DNA of 64,000 nt from Paenibacillus sp. MSJ-34 (GCF_018918005.1 NZ_JAHLPR010000042.1:1-64000), one strand, 5' to 3'; shown: positions 35,696 through 44,500, counted from the stretch's first letter. The notes: generated by a model from the sequence alone, not told the origin. Numbers and translations: made by a program.

Positions 35696-38452
35696 ATGAA
35701 CGATTTCAGATTAATACGAGGATCTATCATGCGAAGATTTGCTGTTGCCATGGCAATGATTGTTTTTCTAACGACATGTTACGCAGGAACGGGCTTTGCC
35801 GAACAAGGCGATCAGGCGGTTGTTGCCAATACCTCGCTACAGGCGGAAGATCAACCGGAAAGCACCGAGAATCAATCTGCGGAGATAGAATTATCCCAAG
35901 AGGCTCTTAGGCCCGATCAGAAAGTCATGAACATGATCGACGCGCTGAACGTAACGACTCTCGCCGATCGCGAATCGGTTGTATTGGCGAGACAATACTA
36001 CAATAAACTGAACACGCCGCAAAAAGAGCTAGTAACGAATTTGCACTTGCTGGAAAAAGCAGAGGCCCAGATTTTGAAATTGTGGATCGATAGCGCAGAG
36101 ATCGCCTCCCCTGTCGACGAGGGCCTGCTAGGCGTGCTTACCGATACATACGACGGATTGAACGACAAGCAAAAAAGCGTTGTTGCCAACGTGTACAAAC
36201 TTGACCAGCTTCAAACGAAGCTTGATGAGTTAAGGGTCGTCAAAGAAGATAACTATAAAAAAGCGAAGCAGGCGCAAGCGGTTATCGAGCGGATGCAAGT
36301 ATTAAAGCTATCCGACAAGCCTGCGGCGATCAAAGCCAGAGCGGCCTACGACGCGCTGACCGACGACCAGAAAGCGGTCGTCACCAATTACGGCCTGTTG
36401 AAGGAAGCGGAGAACAAGATTGCCGCCTGGGAAGGCAAACCGCTGCCGCATAAAGCGCCGGACAATATCGTCTATGCCGGCACGCGCTCCTCCGATTACG
36501 GCGTGAGCGGCCGGTGGCTGGGAACCGCCGACTGGCAGCATATTACCGATCAGATGGCCGGTTACTTCCCCGGCGCGCAGCCGACTTATATCTGGATTAT
36601 CGGCAGATTGGACGAAGATGCGGGGATCGGCGGCACGAAACTCGAGTTTGAACAGCCCAATGACGGCGTCGATTACTCCGCCCTTAATATAAGCTTCGCT
36701 CCGCCTGCCAAGGAAGGCCATCTGTCTCACGAAGAGTATTTGAATTACTTCGACGAACACGGCATCAAGGTGTTCCTGCAAGTCGAATCCGGCTTTGCGG
36801 ACATGAAAACGTTGATGGACTTGATTTTCGCCAAATATGGGCATCACGAGAGCGTCATTGGTTTTGGCGTTGACGTCGAGTGGTATTACGGCGTCTCCGA
36901 GGATGCAGGATTGCCGATTACCGACGCGTTAGCGAAGGATTGGGACGAACATTTGAAGTCGATTCATCCTACCTATCGTATGTTTTTGAAACATTACAAC
37001 ATACGCTGGCTGCCGCCGACATACCGCAGCGATATTCTGTTCGTCAACGACAGCCAGAGCATCGGCAGCATCGACGGAGAAGTGCCGGGGATGTATGACG
37101 ATACGATGGGATTCATTCCCGAATTTAAGGTGTTTGCCGATTTTTTCTACCCCAATGATGTGTTGTACCAGATCGGTTACCGTAAGGACGCTATGTGGTA
37201 CTATCCGCTGGACAAACCGGTTATCAAAAGTCTGAGCGAGCGATTGGCCGAAGCAACCCGGCAAAAAGCCGGCATTACTTGGGTAGACTTTACCGTCAAA
37301 GATCCGCTGACCTTCCCGGCATTGTTCAAGTCGGACCAAGAAGCCGCCGACGCGGTCAACACCTTGGTGGGATACCTGAGAAGCACGGGCAGCAATATGG
37401 TGGGCAAACGTTTTGCCGCCAATGGGGCGACCCTGACGGATGCCATGTATGTAGCGCGTCTGCGCGAAGTAGTGAACTCCCTTACCGAGGCACAGCGCGC
37501 ATTATTGAATGAAAGCTATCTTGCAAATCTTATCAATCTCGAGCCAAAAGCGATCGACATCCGCATCGCTCATCTGGATACCGGCAACCTGCAAATCAAG
37601 GATAAAGGCAAAGCGGCCGGCATTCGAGCCGCCTACTCGGCACTTACTGCGGAACAAAAGGCGCAGGTAACCAATCTTCAGAAGCTCGTTGCTGCGGAGA
37701 ACGTCTTGGCGTCCCTCAAAGAAGGTATCGGGAACTCCGGCGGCGGGTCATCCGGCGGGGGTTCGTCTAGCGGAGGTTCGTCCGGAGGCGGCAAAGCGGA
37801 TGACGGCAAGTCAGGCGGAGATAACGGGGAAAATCCGGACAATCATGCAAATCAAGGCGGCAATCCCCGGGATCATGGCAGTACGGCCGGACAACAAAGC
37901 GGCTCATCCGACATAGAACTGACGGATATTGCCGGGCATTGGGCGCAAGCGTCGATCCGGGAAGCCGTAAACCTCGGAATTGTCAACGGATATGAAGACG
38001 GCACGTTCCGGCCGAACGGTCTGGTGACGCGCAGCGAATTTACGGCGATGTTGGCACGCGCGCTGCAATGGAAGGTAGAAGACAGCGGCTTAACGTTCGC
38101 CGACCGCGACCGAATTCCCGCATGGGCGTTGCCTTTCGTACGGCAAGCGGTAGAAGCGGGCATCATTATCGGGTATGAGGACAACACCTTCCGTCCGGCC
38201 CGCAAGATTGCCCGCATGGAAGCGGCCGTCATGATCGTGCGTTCGTTAGGCCTCAAGGCCGAATCGAAAACAGCGCTGCCCTATGCCGATGCCGATCTGA
38301 TTCCGGCGTGGGCCGGTCCGTATGCGGCGGCGGCTCACGAAGCAGGTCTGATCCATGGCAGAGAAAACGGCCTTTTCGCGCCACAAGCGGACACCACCAG
38401 AGCGGAAGCCGTATCATTGATTCTAGCGATGTTGAGAAAGCATGAGAACTAG
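35696..38452 (+). CDS. S-layer protein with helical repeats and an unrecognised central domain
   Basis: 918 aa. Signal peptide ending near TGFA (a second possible start is the ATG at 35729). Three helical repeats of the AxxAYxxLTxxQKxxVxNxxxLxxAE type (about 65-245), then a domain of about 310 residues (255-570) with IVYAGTRSSDYGVSGRWLG, TYIWIIGRL, VFLQVESGF and GFGVDVEWYYG, which looks like a TIM-barrel carbohydrate-active enzyme with VDVEW as a possible acid/nucleophile strand. A fourth helical repeat, a Ser/Gly linker and three SLH domains (738-918) follow. Function is unknown; wall-anchored. Confidence 0.82.
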   Translation: MNDFRLIRGSIMRRFAVAMAMIVFLTTCYAGTGFAEQGDQAVVANTSLQAEDQPESTENQSAEIELSQEALRPDQKVMNMIDALNVTTLADRESVVLARQYYNKLNTPQKELVTNLHLLEKAEAQILKLWIDSAEIASPVDEGLLGVLTDTYDGLNDKQKSVVANVYKLDQLQTKLDELRVVKEDNYKKAKQAQAVIERMQVLKLSDKPAAIKARAAYDALTDDQKAVVTNYGLLKEAENKIAAWEGKPLPHKAPDNIVYAGTRSSDYGVSGRWLGTADWQHITDQMAGYFPGAQPTYIWIIGRLDEDAGIGGTKLEFEQPNDGVDYSALNISFAPPAKEGHLSHEEYLNYFDEHGIKVFLQVESGFADMKTLMDLIFAKYGHHESVIGFGVDVEWYYGVSEDAGLPITDALAKDWDEHLKSIHPTYRMFLKHYNIRWLPPTYRSDILFVNDSQSIGSIDGEVPGMYDDTMGFIPEFKVFADFFYPNDVLYQIGYRKDAMWYYPLDKPVIKSLSERLAEATRQKAGITWVDFTVKDPLTFPALFKSDQEAADAVNTLVGYLRSTGSNMVGKRFAANGATLTDAMYVARLREVVNSLTEAQRALLNESYLANLINLEPKAIDIRIAHLDTGNLQIKDKGKAAGIRAAYSALTAEQKAQVTNLQKLVAAENVLASLKEGIGNSGGGSSGGGSSSGGSSGGGKADDGKSGGDNGENPDNHANQGGNPRDHGSTAGQQSGSSDIELTDIAGHWAQASIREAVNLGIVNGYEDGTFRPNGLVTRSEFTAMLARALQWKVEDSGLTFADRDRIPAWALPFVRQAVEAGIIIGYEDNTFRPARKIARMEAAVMIVRSLGLKAESKTALPYADADLIPAWAGPYAAAAHEAGLIHGRENGLFAPQADTTRAEAVSLILAMLRKHEN

Positions 38453-38475
38453 CAATCCGTGTATCGTCTGACGAA

Positions 38476-38508
38476 AGGCTCCTCCGCCGGGGAGTCTTCT
38501 TCTCTTTC
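38476..38508 (+). terminator. Terminator of the 918-aa SLH gene
   Basis: AGGCTCC (38476-38482) pairs with GGAGTCT (38491-38497, one G-U pair), followed by TCTTCTCTTTC. Confidence 0.6.
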
Positions 38509-38579
38509 GGGGGCCCTTGAATTTATGGTATTATTTTGGGTGAACACCGAGCTTCAAAACGATAAAGGAGTTTTCACTC

Positions 38580-39296
38580 ATGAGTTCTAGTCCAAATATA
38601 TCAACATCGTTCGCGCAGCGTGAAAAGGAAGGGCGCATCCTTATAATGACCTCGGTCGAAGCCGAGAGAGCAGCGGTAATGCGCGGACTCCAAGGCGACG
38701 GCAGGTTCGACGTCCTATTATCCGGCGTAGGGGCGGCCGTCGCCGCGGCAAGAACGGCGAAGGCGCTCGGCGCATCCGCCGGCGCGGACGGAAAGCCCGG
38801 TTACGGCTTGGTCGTCAACGCCGGAATCGCGGGCGGCTATGCCGGCCAAGCGAAGATCGGCGACATCGTGTTGGCCAGCCTCATCATTGCCGCCGATTTG
38901 GGCGCGGAGTCGCCGGAAAGATTCTTAAGCGTGGACGAGCTTGGATTCGGCTCGGCGCGCCTTCCCGTCGATGACGGCCTGGCGGGCCGCATCGTCGCCT
39001 CGTTGCAGCAAGCCGGGCTTCCCGTAAGAAGCGGACCGATTCTTACGGTCTCGACAACGACGGGCACCGCGGCAACGGCCGCGGAACTTGCGGCGCGCGT
39101 CCCCGGCGCGACAGCCGAAGCGATGGAGGGATATGGCGTAGCCGCCGCGGCCCTCGAATTCGGTCTCCCCATATTGGAGCTACGCGCCGTCTCCAATGCG
39201 GTCGGACCTCGCGACCGTTCGGCCTGGCGCATCAAAGAAGCGCTAAATGCGCTCGAAGCGGCAAGCTCTATTTTACCGGAGGTGTTATCATCATGA
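38580..39296 (+). CDS. mqnB: Futalosine hydrolase
   Basis: 238 aa nucleosidase-fold enzyme that splits futalosine into dehypoxanthine futalosine and hypoxanthine in the futalosine route to menaquinone. Motifs: ILIMTSVEAERAAV at the N-terminus, VVNAGIAGGYAG (purine-binding loop) and EAMEGYGVAAAALEFGLP with the catalytic Glu near the ribose site, then ELRAVSNAVGPRDRSAWRI. AAAGGAG is 8-9 nt before the ATG. Its stop overlaps the start of mqnD by 4 bp, so translation is coupled. Confidence 0.92.
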   Translation: MSSSPNISTSFAQREKEGRILIMTSVEAERAAVMRGLQGDGRFDVLLSGVGAAVAAARTAKALGASAGADGKPGYGLVVNAGIAGGYAGQAKIGDIVLASLIIAADLGAESPERFLSVDELGFGSARLPVDDGLAGRIVASLQQAGLPVRSGPILTVSTTTGTAATAAELAARVPGATAEAMEGYGVAAAALEFGLPILELRAVSNAVGPRDRSAWRIKEALNALEAASSILPEVLSS

Positions 39297-40132
39297 ATAT
39301 TGCTTTTTCCCCTTGTCCGAACGATACATTCGTATTTCACGCATGGGTGCACGGGCTCCTCCCCGGCGCGCCCAATCTTGACGTTACTTACGCCGATATC
39401 GATATTACGAACGGCCTGGCCGCAAGCGGCAACGGGCCGGAAGTGCTGAAGATCTCCTATGCGGCTTTGCCGTGGGTGCTGTCCGAGTACGCGCTGCTGC
39501 CGTGCGGCGGAGCTTTGGGGCGGGGCTGCGGGCCGCTGGTGCTGACCAAGAACAGCGCCGCAGACTCCCAGGACCCCTCCGTATTGTCCGGCCGCAGCGT
39601 CGCCGTTCCGAGCGAACGGTCGACCGCTTACTTGCTGTTCCGCCTATGGGCGGCGCAGAACGTGCCCGGCGGAGTCGGCAACATTGTCGTCATGCCGTTC
39701 CACGAAATTATGCCGGCGGTTCGCGACGGCGCGATCGACGCCGGACTGGTCATCCATGAAGCGCGCTTCACCTATCCGACATACGGGCTTTCCATGCTGA
39801 CCGACTTGGGCAATTGGTGGGAAAGCGACACCGGATTGCCGATTCCCCTCGGCGCGATCGTTGCCCGCCGCTCGCTCGATTTGCAAGCGATCGCCGGCTG
39901 GACCCGCGCTTCGGTCGAATACGCATGGGCGCATCCGGAAGCGTCGCGCGAATACGTGTTAAGCCACGCTCAGGAGATGTCCCATGAGGTGGCGCAAGCT
40001 CATATCGGCCTGTATGTGAACGAATTTACGGCCGATTTGGGCGATGACGGCTATGCCGCGGTCGCCGCCTTGCTCGGCAGAGCCGCGCAAGAAGGGCTTG
40101 TGCCCGAAGTCGATTTGGCGTTATTGCGATAA
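39293..40132 (+). CDS. mqnD: 1,4-dihydroxy-6-naphthoate synthase
   Basis: 279 aa periplasmic-binding-fold enzyme that converts cyclic dehypoxanthine futalosine to 1,4-dihydroxy-6-naphthoate. The N-terminal hallmark is AFSPCPNDTFVFHAW; KISYAALPWVL and the C-terminal PIPLGAIVARRSL are typical of MqnD rather than MqnA. It overlaps mqnB by ATGA, forming a two-gene operon closed by the terminator at 40172. Together they show that menaquinone is made by the futalosine route; mqnA, C and E are not in the window. Confidence 0.92.
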   Translation: MNIAFSPCPNDTFVFHAWVHGLLPGAPNLDVTYADIDITNGLAASGNGPEVLKISYAALPWVLSEYALLPCGGALGRGCGPLVLTKNSAADSQDPSVLSGRSVAVPSERSTAYLLFRLWAAQNVPGGVGNIVVMPFHEIMPAVRDGAIDAGLVIHEARFTYPTYGLSMLTDLGNWWESDTGLPIPLGAIVARRSLDLQAIAGWTRASVEYAWAHPEASREYVLSHAQEMSHEVAQAHIGLYVNEFTADLGDDGYAAVAALLGRAAQEGLVPEVDLALLR

Positions 40133-40171
40133 CGTCCGATACCGGCGCATCACATGCAACACTAGAGCATT

Positions 40172-40200
40172 AGGCTCGTGGTAATCCACGGGCCTTTGTT
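40172..40200 (+). terminator. Terminator of mqnB-mqnD
   Basis: 10-bp stem AGGCTCGTGG (40172-40181), loop TAAT, CCACGGGCCT (40186-40195) with one G-U pair, then TTGTTTATT. Confidence 0.8.
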
Positions 40201-40322
40201 TATTCCGCCATTCGGTTGGTTAATCGTTTGAGTTTTTAAACATTTATGTATATAATGTATGTAAAATAACGAAGTGACGAATTCGCAAGTCGGTTCGCCA
40301 ATTCAAGAATGGAGGAATGAGC

Positions 40323-41015
40323 ATGAAATTAAAGGAAATTACGATTCAAACGTTTTGCCTGGATGCGATGAAAACCTTTTACTGCGAGCGCCTAGGGCTG
40401 CCTGCCAATGCAGATCGCCAAACTTCCTTTACGATCCGGATTGGAGAATCGGTTCTGACGTTTCAGGAGCATGCGGATGCCGATGCCGGTGCGGAGAACC
40501 CTTATTATCATCTTGCTTTTACCGTTCCGACCAATAAGCTTGCGGAGGCGAAGCAATGGCTCAGAGAGCGGGGAATCGATTTGCTGAAAGACGATCAAGG
40601 CCATGACGAATTTCATTTCCATTCTTGGAATGCGACCTCCGTTTATTTCGACGATCCGAACGGCAACATCATCGAATTCATTGCTCATCATACGTTTCAT
40701 AATGCCGCGAACGAACCTTTCGAAGCGAAACATCTGCTTCGAATTAGTGAAATCGGCCTGCCCGTCGACCAAGTCTCCGAGGCGCTCGGTACGATAACCG
40801 ATACATTCGCCCTCGAGCTTTGGAAGGGCGACGGGAAACAATTCGCCGCGATCGGCGATGCCGAAGGACTATTCATCGTCGTCGATAAACAAAGGCCCTG
40901 GTTTCCGGAAGGAAAGATGCCGGTCGTTGCAGCCGCCAAAATCGCCGTGCAAAGCGGCAAGTCCGGTTCGCTTCAACTTCAGGAAGGCCGCTACGAACTG
41001 ATCAACGAATCGTAG
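40323..41015 (+). CDS. VOC-family (glyoxalase/dioxygenase-like) protein
   Basis: 230 aa. Two vicinal-oxygen-chelate modules: about 1-125 (KEITIQTFCLDAMKTFYCERLGLP, YYHLAFTVP, SVYFDDPNGNIIEFIAHH) and a shorter second one (ISEIGLPVDQVSEALGTIT). His in YYHLAF and Glu in NIIEFI are the likely metal ligands. The start at 40323 is 7 nt after GGAGG; the ATG at 40317 overlaps that site. Substrate not predictable. Monocistronic. Confidence 0.85.
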   Translation: MKLKEITIQTFCLDAMKTFYCERLGLPANADRQTSFTIRIGESVLTFQEHADADAGAENPYYHLAFTVPTNKLAEAKQWLRERGIDLLKDDQGHDEFHFHSWNATSVYFDDPNGNIIEFIAHHTFHNAANEPFEAKHLLRISEIGLPVDQVSEALGTITDTFALELWKGDGKQFAAIGDAEGLFIVVDKQRPWFPEGKMPVVAAAKIAVQSGKSGSLQLQEGRYELINES

Positions 41016-41045
41016 AGCGTACACCGCCCCGTCGAAGAATCCCAG

Positions 41046-41088
41046 AAGGCCCCTCTGCAAGCGAATTACACGCCTGTAAAGGGGCCTT
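41046..41088. terminator. Hairpin between convergent VOC and DinB genes
   Basis: AAGGCCCCT (41046-41054) pairs with AGGGGCCTT (41080-41088) across a 25-nt loop. Neither side has a strong T-run, so it may be a weak bidirectional terminator. Confidence 0.45.
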
Positions 41089-41135
41089 AACGATGCAAAA
41101 TATGTATAGGAAAGCACCTTACCGCATTATTGCAG

Positions 41136-41603
41136 CTACAACCCTTTCTCAATAAAGTTTGCCGAAACCGGCTTCTTCCCGATTTCCCGCGACCATACCG
41201 ACAATTGCCCGATATGGTGGATTTCATGGGCGATGATATGGCGCATGACTTCCCCCCAACGGTAGGTTGCCTCGCTTCCGTCCGCTCTCCGATCGTGAAA
41301 TAGCCTTTGCTCCATGCTCTCGTCCCAAGAGGCCAGGAATTGCTCCACTTCCGGCCGGAATGCCGTCTCCAATTGGCGGACCCGTTCCAGGCTCCGATAT
41401 TCGTCGAAATTTTCCTGAAAATCGTCTTTCCCTTGCAAAACGCGAATCCAACTCCACTCCACATCGACGATATGGAAGAGGGTATGCAAAATCCCCCCTA
41501 CCCCGCCTGTGCGGACGCGAAGCAGTTCTTCCTCCGGGACGTCCTCGCACCACCGGTACCATTCTTCCCGAACTTGCCAATTATACCGAAAAAATAATAG
41601 AAT
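41136..41603 (-). CDS. DinB-family protein with probable ATT start codon
   Basis: 155 aa when started at an ATT. DinB/YfiT-type four-helix bundle with metal-binding His in HTLFHIVDVEWSW and in HIIAHEIHHIGQL. The first ATG/GTG/TTG in frame (TTG at 41489) would delete about 38 residues, including the conserved NWQVREEWYRWCEDVPEEEL. Translating further up in the same frame gives ILLFFRYNWQVREEW, matching the usual MLxLFxYNW start, with GGAGGG exactly 6 nt before the ATT (41603-41601). So the gene is either initiated at ATT or its ATG was mutated. Confidence 0.75.
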   Translation of the reverse strand: MLLFFRYNWQVREEWYRWCEDVPEEELLRVRTGGVGGILHTLFHIVDVEWSWIRVLQGKDDFQENFDEYRSLERVRQLETAFRPEVEQFLASWDESMEQRLFHDRRADGSEATYRWGEVMRHIIAHEIHHIGQLSVWSREIGKKPVSANFIEKGL

Positions 41604-41776
41604 AACGATCCCTCCGTTTTTTATTCCATCATAACGTCAAGTCACGCATTTTGTGAAGCGTCAATCCGCTCCATAAACCGGCGAACGTAAGACGGCGACA
41701 CAGTCTGTCAATGGACGTTCCACCCGCAAATTCGATATAATAACGACTACGACATTGAATATAAAGGAGCTTTAAG

Positions 41777-42337
41777 TTGAAAAATCTACTCGTCACCGGA
41801 TACCGCGCTCATGAGCTCGGCATTTACGGTTTTAAACATAAAGGGATATCTTATATTCGCCAAGCCATTGCGGCCAGACTGATCCCGCTTCTGGAAGAAG
41901 GATTGGAATGGGTCATTACTCCGGGCCAATATGGGGTGGATTTATGGGCATGCGAGGCGGCGATTGCGCTTAAGAAGCAATATCGGCAATTGAAATGCTC
42001 GATCATTACGGCCTACAACCAGCCGGAAGAACGATGGAACGAAGAGAAAAAGTCTTATTTCGAGCAAATCGTCCAACAGGTCGATTATTACGGATCGGTA
42101 AGCAACGGGCCATACAGCGGCAAATGGCAGTTTGCCGCCCGCGATGAATTGCTGTTTCGCAAGACGGACGGCATCCTGCTCGTATATGACGAGGAGGCCG
42201 GCGAAGCCAGCCCCAAATTCGTCAAGGAACGCGCGCTGAAGAAACAGGCGCAGGACGGTTATATTTATCTCAGCATCGGTTCGGAAGAAATCCAGACGAT
42301 CGCGGACGAAGAGCAAAGCCGGGAATTCGGCGAATAA
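41777..42337 (+). CDS. YpsA-like protein (DUF1273)
   Basis: 186 aa, SLOG/Rossmann-like fold as in B. subtilis YpsA. Motifs: LLVTGYRAHELGIYG at the N-terminus, WVITPGQYGVDLWACEAAI, and GILLVYDEEAGEASPKF. YpsA is reported to affect cell division in B. subtilis; the biochemical role is open, possibly nucleotide-derivative binding. It starts with TTG, with AAAGGAGC 6 nt ahead. The stop is only 9 bp from the stop of the convergent ABC-F gene. Confidence 0.85.
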   Translation: MKNLLVTGYRAHELGIYGFKHKGISYIRQAIAARLIPLLEEGLEWVITPGQYGVDLWACEAAIALKKQYRQLKCSIITAYNQPEERWNEEKKSYFEQIVQQVDYYGSVSNGPYSGKWQFAARDELLFRKTDGILLVYDEEAGEASPKFVKERALKKQAQDGYIYLSIGSEEIQTIADEEQSREFGE

Positions 42338-42346
42338 TTCGAAGCT

Positions 42347-43882
42347 TTATTCCTTGCGCCAATCTTCTATTTTCCAAACTTGGGTCACCCAATCCGCATA
42401 GAACTCCGGCTCGTGGGAGACGAGCAGTATCGTACCCTCATAATCGATGAGCGCTTGCCGGAGCGCGGCTTTGGCGCGGACATCCAAATGATTCGTCGGC
42501 TCATCCAGCACCAGGACGTTGCTATCCGTCAGCATCAGCTCGCATAAGCGAACCTTCGCCTGTTCGCCGCCGCTCAGCGAATGCAGCGGTTGCCGAATAT
42601 GCTTGTCGGTCAGCCCCGACATGGCCAGATTTTGCCGGATTTGCCGCTGCGTCAAATCGGGCCGCAAGGACCAGACCTGTTCAAGCGCCGTCGCCGAGGA
42701 TGCCATATCCTCCTGGGCAAAATAAGCCGGCTTTACCCGTTCTCCCAATTGTACCGTCCCGCTCAAAGGCTCCATTAATCCAAGCAATGTTTTGAGCATT
42801 GTCGATTTCCCGATCCCGTTATAGCCGACGACGGCAATTTTGTCGCCGCGATTCACTTGAACGTCAATCGGCCCGAACAGCGGCTCGGTATAGCCGATTC
42901 GTATATTTCGCGCTTCGACGATCCGGCTGACGGGGGCGGCGTGAACGCGGAACGCAAACCGCGGCTGCGGCGCAGATGTCGGGCGATCGATGCGTTCGAT
43001 TCTTTCCAGCGCTTTCTCCCGGCTTTTCGCTTGTTTCGCTTTGCGCACCTTGTTTTTTTGAATAAAACTTTCCAAGCGTACGATTTCTTTCTGCTGCCGT
43101 TCATACGCTTCCTGCAATTGCTGTCTACTCTGCTCGTAGTTACGGAGAAAGGACTTGTAATTCCCCGTATAACGCTTCAAGGATTGATGCTCCAAGTGAT
43201 AGATCGCCGTTGTAATTTCATTCAAAAATCTTTCGTCATGCGACACGACCATATAGGCATGTTCATAGCTCTTCAAATACGTTGTCAGCCATTCGATATG
43301 CTTGTCGTCCAAATAGTTCGTCGGCTCGTCAAGCAGCAACACATGCGGTTCTTCCAACAAGAGCTTCCCCAGCAGCAGCTTCGTTCTCTGGCCGCCGCTC
43401 AATTCAGCCACATCGCGGTCCAAGCCGATCTCGATCATGCCGAGTCCGGCCGCAACCTCTTCCATTTTCGCATCCAACCGGTAAAAATCCGCTTGTTCCA
43501 GCATGCTCTGCAGTTCTCCGAATTGCGCGATCCATCGCTCCGCATGCTCGCCCGCCGCCATCTTCTCCGCCGCCAGCAGCATGCTTTGTTCGATCTCATA
43601 CAGATGCGCAAAGGCGCTCTGTAAATATTGCCTCATCGTCGTACCGGCTCGCAGCTCGATATGCTGTTGCAAATAGCCGACCTTCGAATGAGGGTGCCAT
43701 TCGACGTTGCCGGCATCGGGCAACGTTTCTCCGGCCAAAATGCGCAGCAAAGTCGATTTGCCGGCGCCGTTGCTCCCGACGAGACCGGCATGCTCTCCGC
43801 GCAGCAGCCGAAAGCTAATATTTCGAAATATCGTTTTGTCCCCGAACATATGGGTCACATTGTCTACAGTTAACATACTCAT
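42347..43882 (-). CDS. ABC-F family ATPase, ribosome-associated
   Basis: 511 aa, two ATPase domains and no membrane segments. Walker A GLVGSNGAGKST and VVGYNGIGKST; signatures ELSGGQRTKL and SLSGGEQAKV; Walker B HVLLLDEPTNYLD and VLVLDEPTNHLD. The inter-domain linker (about 235-310) is rich in Arg, Lys and Gln (EAYERQQKEIVRLESF), as in ABC-F factors that enter the ribosomal E site. It could be a translation factor or an antibiotic-resistance factor. The start at 43882 has AAAGGAG 7 nt ahead. A leader peptide and terminator upstream argue for antibiotic-inducible attenuation. Confidence 0.9.
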   Translation of the reverse strand: MSMLTVDNVTHMFGDKTIFRNISFRLLRGEHAGLVGSNGAGKSTLLRILAGETLPDAGNVEWHPHSKVGYLQQHIELRAGTTMRQYLQSAFAHLYEIEQSMLLAAEKMAAGEHAERWIAQFGELQSMLEQADFYRLDAKMEEVAAGLGMIEIGLDRDVAELSGGQRTKLLLGKLLLEEPHVLLLDEPTNYLDDKHIEWLTTYLKSYEHAYMVVSHDERFLNEITTAIYHLEHQSLKRYTGNYKSFLRNYEQSRQQLQEAYERQQKEIVRLESFIQKNKVRKAKQAKSREKALERIERIDRPTSAPQPRFAFRVHAAPVSRIVEARNIRIGYTEPLFGPIDVQVNRGDKIAVVGYNGIGKSTMLKTLLGLMEPLSGTVQLGERVKPAYFAQEDMASSATALEQVWSLRPDLTQRQIRQNLAMSGLTDKHIRQPLHSLSGGEQAKVRLCELMLTDSNVLVLDEPTNHLDVRAKAALRQALIDYEGTILLVSHEPEFYADWVTQVWKIEDWRKE

Positions 43883-43981
43883 ATCGTTCTCTCCTTTTCG
43901 CTTTGCATTCAAGCCAAACGAGAGAACAGCCGAATAAAGAGATCCATATTCAATTCGCGTAAAGATTGTATATACAACAAA

Positions 43982-44014
43982 AAATGGGCAGTGCGAACAG
44001 ACGCCCTACCCATT
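43982..44014 (-). terminator. Attenuator terminator in the ABC-F leader
   Basis: On the minus strand AATGGGTAG-GGCG pairs with CGCA-CTGCCCATT and is followed by TTTTTTG, 100 nt before the ABC-F start. The 3'-arm sequence (plus strand AAATGGGCAG) occurs a second time at 44086-44095, where it can pair with the same 5' arm as an antiterminator. Confidence 0.8.
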
Positions 44015-44058
44015 GAATATAACGGTTCATTGCATGGAAGGAATCGCGTTCTTTATCT

Positions 44059-44134
44059 ACTGTTCTTCGGTTGGCTTATCCCTGTAAATGGGCAGACTTC
44101 TCCCGTCTTAAGCCAAATCCCGTGTTAGAACAGT
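44059..44134 (-). promoter_or_regulatory. Leader pairing segments of the ABC-F attenuator
   Basis: Minus-strand leader codons ACTGTTCT (44134-44127) and GGCTTA (44114-44109) are complementary to AGAACAGT (44066-44059) and TAAGCC (44078-44073). A ribosome stalled on the leader would block this stem and free the antiterminator segment at 44095-44086. Confidence 0.65.
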
Positions 44135-44149
44135 CGTTAAAAAGAACAT
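44108..44149 (-). CDS. 13-aa leader peptide of the ABC-F gene
   Basis: ATG at 44149, sequence MFFLTTVLTRDLA, stop TAA at 44110-44108. A purine-rich GGTGGAAAGGGA ribosome-binding site precedes it. It is too short to be listed as an ordinary gene. Its codons pair with downstream RNA, as expected for a drug-sensing leader that controls an ABC-F resistance or ribosome-rescue gene. No similar named leader was recognised. Confidence 0.7.
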   Translation of the reverse strand: MFFLTTVLTRDLA

Positions 44150-44235
44150 TCCCTTTCCACCTCATTGAAAAATTTTGCGATACTTGCTAGAAGTATACCC
44201 AGATTCGGGGGGCGTGTCAAGAATTCCTCGTATCT

Positions 44236-44382
44236 CCCCTTTTTGTCGGTATCCCGCTCGTTAAGGAAAGATGGGGAAGCTACCCTTTTCACGTCAAAAA
44301 ATCCTCTTCTTGGGAAGCGAGTGATCGCTTATCGACGAAAGCAAACGGACTTTCTGAACAAAAGGGATATCGACAAAAGGGA
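44236..44382. repeat. G-type inverted repeat
   Basis: CCCCTTTTTGTCGGTATCCC (from 44236) is roughly the reverse complement of GGGATATCGACAAAAGGG (44364-44381); flanks GTTAAGGAAAG and CTTTCTGAAC also pair. The right half resembles 16701-16740. The rest of 44150-44500 shows no gene. Confidence 0.5.
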
Positions 44383-44500
44383 ATGAAATAGAGTATATGC
44401 AACCACGGATTGTTTGGAAACTTCACCCTATACAATTTTCAATAAATATCATATGATATATATCAATTGGTATATATTAATGATCCAAGGAGGTCCGTCC

